From Chrysomallon squamiferum (lineage: Eukaryota > Mollusca > Gastropoda > Neomphalida > Peltospiridae): a stretch of 64,000 nucleotides of DNA. The position numbers were made by a program, and so were the translations under genes. Below the pieces are notes generated by a model. That model worked only from the letters and a program-made list of their open reading frames with translations, was not told the DNA's origin and ran no database searches. Numbering within the stretch: the first letter of the stretch is position 1; each line of letters starts with the position of its first letter. Shown here piece by piece: positions 59,956-64,000 of this stretch. The stretch spans positions 42,145,652 through 42,209,651 of the forward strand of contig CM022665.1 of NCBI GenBank assembly GCA_012295275.1, in the 5' to 3' direction.

Positions 59956-60360
59956 CATTGCTTGAATTGGTAAACAAATAAAAAAAAAAAATTAATATAT
60001 AAGTATAAAACTTTAATGAACAACAAATAAAACACTATATAAAAATTAAAAAGTACTTGCATTTGGATTTAAAGGAAGGTGAAAAAGATTCTATTAAAAA
60101 GTTATATTATTTTCCAAAAATGTAATGAAATTATTTAAACCATTCAAACATCCCATTTTCAAGTTAAATTTAGCATTTTATGAACATTACTTCATTTTTT
60201 ATAAAATTTTAAATTCCAAATTTGAATAACCTTTATTTCAGTTTTATATTTTAATAGCTGACATTTCGTATATCAGTATGGATCAATTGTAAAAATATTG
60301 CATTTAATGTAAAACGTTGTAAAAATATGAATCTCATTTTTCTTTTTCTTCGTGTTTCAG

Positions 60361-60488
60361 AGCTGAATGACAAGTGCGAGAACACTTTAAGTGAAATGAA
60401 CTGTAAGATAATACTGCGGGCAGGACTGTGTGGTCACAGAATGTTTTCTAAGATGTGCTGTGTCTCCTGCAGACGACGTCACGGTTGA
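60361..60488 (+). CDS. PAPLN: Exon 22: PLAC domain and stop
   Basis: The last coding exon, after CGTGTTTCAG, entering in phase 1. It encodes about 42 residues with six cysteines in the PLAC (protease and lacunin) pattern: KCENT, MNCKI, GLCGH, KMCCVSC, then a basic RRRHG tail and TGA at 60486-60488. PLAC domains close papilins, lacunin, several ADAMTS and ADAMTSL proteins and some proprotein convertases, so this is the natural C-terminus. Confidence 0.93.
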
Positions 60489-60640
60489 ACGAACATCGAG
60501 GCAAGAGTAAACTCGCCAGACGTGAGGAGTTGTCGCGGCAGTCTGTTGTCACCACTGTGATCACACTTTTCAAACTTGTGTTCAAAGTAATCTGATTAAA
60601 TGGGGAAAAAAAAAAAAAATAATAATAAAAGGTGCTTTGT
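60489..60640 (+). other. 3' UTR (proximal part)
   Basis: Sequence after the stop contains an A-rich run, and AATAAA at 60624-60629 followed by the GT-rich GGTGCTTTGT. That would allow cleavage shortly after about 60640. More AATAAA motifs occur at about 61368-61380 and 61609, so longer UTRs are possible. The true end cannot be fixed from sequence alone. Confidence 0.5.
60624..60629 (+). terminator. Candidate polyadenylation signal AATAAA
   Basis: A canonical hexamer 136 nt after the stop codon, with a GT-rich stretch right behind it. In a window this AT-rich the motif is common by chance, so position relative to the stop is the main support. Confidence 0.45.
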
Positions 60641-60779
60641 CAAAACAAAAACAAAAAAAAATGATGAAACTGTTCAAAAGAAATGAAATGTTTGTTGTTT
60701 GACGGAAGTGAAATTTAAGAACTGTTTTACATTAAAATGATGAAAAACATAGTTTTAGATAAATGTATAAATTGAAGAT

Positions 60780-61130
60780 CTTGTTTCTTCGAGTTTTTTT
60801 TTTATAAATATATAAATTGAATATATTGTTTCCAGGATTTTTATATAAATATATAAGTTGAAGATACTGTCACAAAGAATTTTATATAAACATATAAATT
60901 GAATATACTGTCACAAGAATTTTTTTATAAACATATGAATTGAAGATATTGTTTCCAGGAATGTATATAAATACATAAACTGAAGATACTGTTACAAGGA
61001 ATTTTATATAAACATATAAATTGAAAATATTGTTACCGGAAATTTTATATAAACATATAAACTGAAGATATTGTTAACAAGAATTTTATATAAATTGAAA
61101 AAAACAATTGTTAGCAGGAATTTTATAGTT
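60780..61130. repeat. Minisatellite after the stop codon, period about 45-50 bp
   Basis: TATAAACATATAAATTGAAG, ATA(C/T)TGTTACAAGGAATTTTA recurs about seven times with drift. It lies 290-640 bp past the stop, so it may belong to a long 3' UTR. Confidence 0.85.
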
Positions 61131-61707
61131 TAAAACTTTTCTTAGAGATTGTTTTTGATTTTTGGTGCTTTAAAAGTTCCAATGGAATGGATTTTCTGAT
61201 CAAAGAAAGCTGAATTAGAAAAGTGAAGGACAGCAGAAAATGTCACTGGTATCTTATAATATTTTATAAATTTACTAATGTCTGATCTTGTTTGTTTCAA
61301 AACCTTTAGAGACAAAATTTATTTTTTCAAAAATTTTGTTCAGTTGCTTTAAAGAATATGTTACTAAATAAATAAATAAAAAATAATAATAACAATACAA
61401 AAACTAAAAATGCTAAATAAAATAAAAACCAAAACTGTTTTTCTTTCTTTTTTAAATATTTCATGACTATTTTGTTTTTGACAGTTAATTTTTATAAATA
61501 TCTGTTAAAGCTAGTTTTTACCATATACGTACGTAATTAGAAATTTGAAAACAAGATGTCGTTTTATGACAAAAATTGAATATTGTTCTTCATAGCGAAT
61601 GCTATATTAATAAAATGATATTAGAAATATTTTTAGGCATGCAGTGCATGATATTGTGAATAATTTAAATATTCTTAATTATTATTTATTACTTGATAAT
61701 ACATTGG

Positions 61708-61740
<33 letters not shown>

Positions 61741-63118
61741 TGCAATTCTTTGAAAATAAGAATACTCATTCAGATTTATATATACTTACCTGTAAGATTA
61801 TAGTTACCTGTAAAATTAGTATTAGCACGATAACTGAAATTTACACTGAATTAAAATACGAAATTAAAAATCATCAGTAAATATATAAATGAAACGAAAA
61901 ACATTGTCGTAAAATATCAGTTTGCATATTTGTTCTATTTGCATTAAGGTTATTATTATTATTAAATTTTATTTTTTATTATTTATTTATTTATTTATAT
62001 ATTTATTTATTTATTTTCATTTATTTATATTTGTAGTCTTTTATTTTTAGTCAGATCACTATGTTAGGTATTTCAGTATTTTACTAGGAATGTGAAGAAA
62101 AATCTGTGACTGTAAAACAATATCTTCTGTTTCTATTCAGTTTACTGTTGTAGCAGTTATCTCACCTGCTCTTAATCTATCTCAGGTAACTCACAAGAAA
62201 GCAATAGATGACAGTTTACCTTAATTTTTATATTTTATAATCACAAGACTTTTGTTTGCAGTTGAGGTAAAAATACTTTTTTAATTTGACAACCTTTTCG
62301 CACAATTAAAGTAATAATGTTTTTTTTTTAATTATAAACTTGCCAACTTTTTCTTGCAATCTAAGTTACAATTATTTAAAATTATATATTTGCCAGTCTA
62401 CAAATTTTTAAAAATGACAATGGTTTAATGACAGCTGTTAAATAAGAAGTATTTTAAAGTAAACTTTAAGATTTTGTGTAAAAAAAAAAAAATAATAAAT
62501 TTAAAAATTAAAAAAAAATAAACTATATAAATAAAATTTTAATTTGTTTTCTATAATTTTGTTTTTATTTTTATTATTATTTAAATTTTAAGTTTTTGTC
62601 CTTTTCACATTTAACTTATTTTCTAAAAGAACAAAATTACTAGCAAAACAAATTTCAGATAAAGCATACATTTGTAGTAATAATGTTATTTAATCTCCAG
62701 CAGAAATGAAATTAGTCTAATTTTGTACTGTTTACTTTTTACCATTTGTATATTAATATTTAGTCTTCCCTGGTTTTATTTAACATATTAACATGATCTG
62801 TAGGTGAAATAATTTTCAAATGATGTTTGTCAGAACATGTAGTCCTTTGTCAATGCATTTATTGTTCAGCCCATTGTTTTTTTGTTGATGTTTAGTATGT
62901 CTTTTTTAATTTATCTGTACTTAGCTATGACAAAATGTTGTGTATTAAAAATATGGTGCTGTATTTAAAAATGAAAAAACAGAGACTTCTTGTTGACAAG
63001 AGATGTAGATTTAGTTTACAAGCTTGTTGATCAGAGTATCTCATAAGGTCAACAATTAAATATTTAGAATTTTGGAATTATTATTATCTTTAACATTATT
63101 AAATGTTGTGATTATAGG

Positions 63119-63157
<39 letters not shown>

Positions 63158-63721
63158 TTTATTGTTTTGACCAAAAATAAAACACAAAAAAAAACCCCAA
63201 CAAAAAACCCCAGGCTTTTAGGAAATACTATGTATTGACCTCAGTTTGACACATTGGCCTAATCTTTAAAACAGTTGTTTTGTGTAGAATTTTCTCCTTT
63301 GTAACTTTATTACAGACGTTGGATATAAACGTTTTATTAAAATTTTGAAAATTATAAAAGATGTATCATCTTAAATCCTGGAATTTTGTTTCTTTGTTAT
63401 TATGTAAGTTGCATATGTTTTATTAATGTTGGGTTTTTAACCAAAAAAAAACATTCTATATAGCATATATTATCCAAATAGTTATAATAATAATAAAAAA
63501 TATTATTATTTTTTTTTTTTAAAATTAAAAAATACAATAAAATAAAAAAAAATTAATAAAACTAAAAATCATTAAACAAAATTTCAGAATAAATTTTTCA
63601 TTAGATAAATCTTTTTTCAAGTCAGAAATCCAGACCAGTGATTTTTAATAGTTCAACATGACAAGTATTATTTTAAATGGAATGTTACTGAAAAAACTAT
63701 ATATATATCTATATCTATCTA

Positions 63722-63762
<41 letters not shown>

Positions 63763-64000
63763 ATCTTCAAGTGTCTGTTTTTAACTACCTCACAGTCCAA
63801 GCCTGTAGATAGCTATACATGTACTAAACATAAAGTTAGTGTGATATAGTATTATCAGTTTAAAAATCTGTTATTGTTGTTTTGTACTAGCCAGCAACAT
63901 AAAGTCTATTCAAGATTACTAGAGAAATATAAAATATTAAAATATAAAATCTGTATAATCATATGTATATTAAAAATAAAAATAATACATCAGATTTATT
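61131..64000. other. AT-rich 3' flank, no gene recognised
   Basis: Contains A runs (61711-61738), a T run (63121-63155), ATTT repeats (61975-62030) and a TA/TCTA microsatellite (63698-63762). No splice-site-bounded exon, tRNA or repeat family was recognised on either strand. Confidence 0.6.
63698..63762. repeat. TA and TCTA microsatellite
   Basis: TATATCTATATCTATC followed by about 20 TA units. Confidence 0.95.

Overview
This is an animal (eukaryotic) genomic window, very AT-rich and full of microsatellites, minisatellites and long homopolymer T/A runs. It holds one recognisable protein-coding gene on the + strand. The evidence for an animal is many short exons with GT-AG borders and large introns, extracellular Kunitz, immunoglobulin (Ig) and PLAC domains, and no operons or Shine-Dalgarno-spaced genes. 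Two tRNA-headed interspersed elements (about 11.55-11.75 kb and 30.6-30.87 kb) resemble the CORE-type SINEs I know from molluscs. A mollusc, perhaps a gastropod, is therefore my best guess, but it is inference.

The gene is a papilin-like secreted extracellular-matrix protein. I reconstructed 22 coding exons from 3889 to the stop codon at 60486-60488. Joined at the proposed splice sites they stay in one frame and give about 1,506 codons. Domain order is: Kunitz 1-2 (3889-4308); a 32-kb intron; three papilin-type CC repeats (36353-36694); Kunitz 3 (43941-44117); Kunitz 4 (44756-44941); four more CC repeats over three exons (45456-47323); Kunitz 5 (47580-47783); Kunitz 6 (48584-48805); Ig1 (49143-49439); an 11-codon microexon (50051-50083); Kunitz 7 (51106-51273); Kunitz 8-9 plus a Pro/Thr-rich linker (52036-52518); Kunitz 10 and a short CC repeat (53047-53978); Kunitz 11 and a second short CC repeat (54469-55831, a recent tandem copy); Ig2 split over two exons (56624-57725); Ig3 (58199-58471); Ig4 (59326-59598); and a C-terminal PLAC domain (60361-60488). 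The thrombospondin-type and spacer domains usual at the N-terminus of papilins are absent. Either they lie upstream of the window, or this is a short form starting at 3831 with its own signal peptide. The sequence alone does not decide.

Nearly every exon begins and ends in phase 1, so domains can be duplicated or skipped without a frame change. The window shows this happening: a fresh two-exon duplication, a dead 89-nt copy of a Kunitz exon beside its parent, an intron minisatellite whose unit carries a copy of the splice acceptor and first exon bases, and an intron that opens with a long tract of GTGAGT donor-like motifs. One intron appears to be GC-AG, and one acceptor sits directly behind a run of about 25 A instead of a pyrimidine tract.

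Region 1-3.8 kb is AT-rich DNA with an exact 100-bp satellite. Region 4.3-36.3 kb is one long intron (or intron plus unknown sequence) with many tandem repeats and SINE-like pieces. Region 60.5-64 kb is 3' UTR followed by AT-rich sequence with a minisatellite and no recognisable gene. I found no convincing minus-strand gene, tRNA, rRNA, CRISPR array or autonomous transposon.
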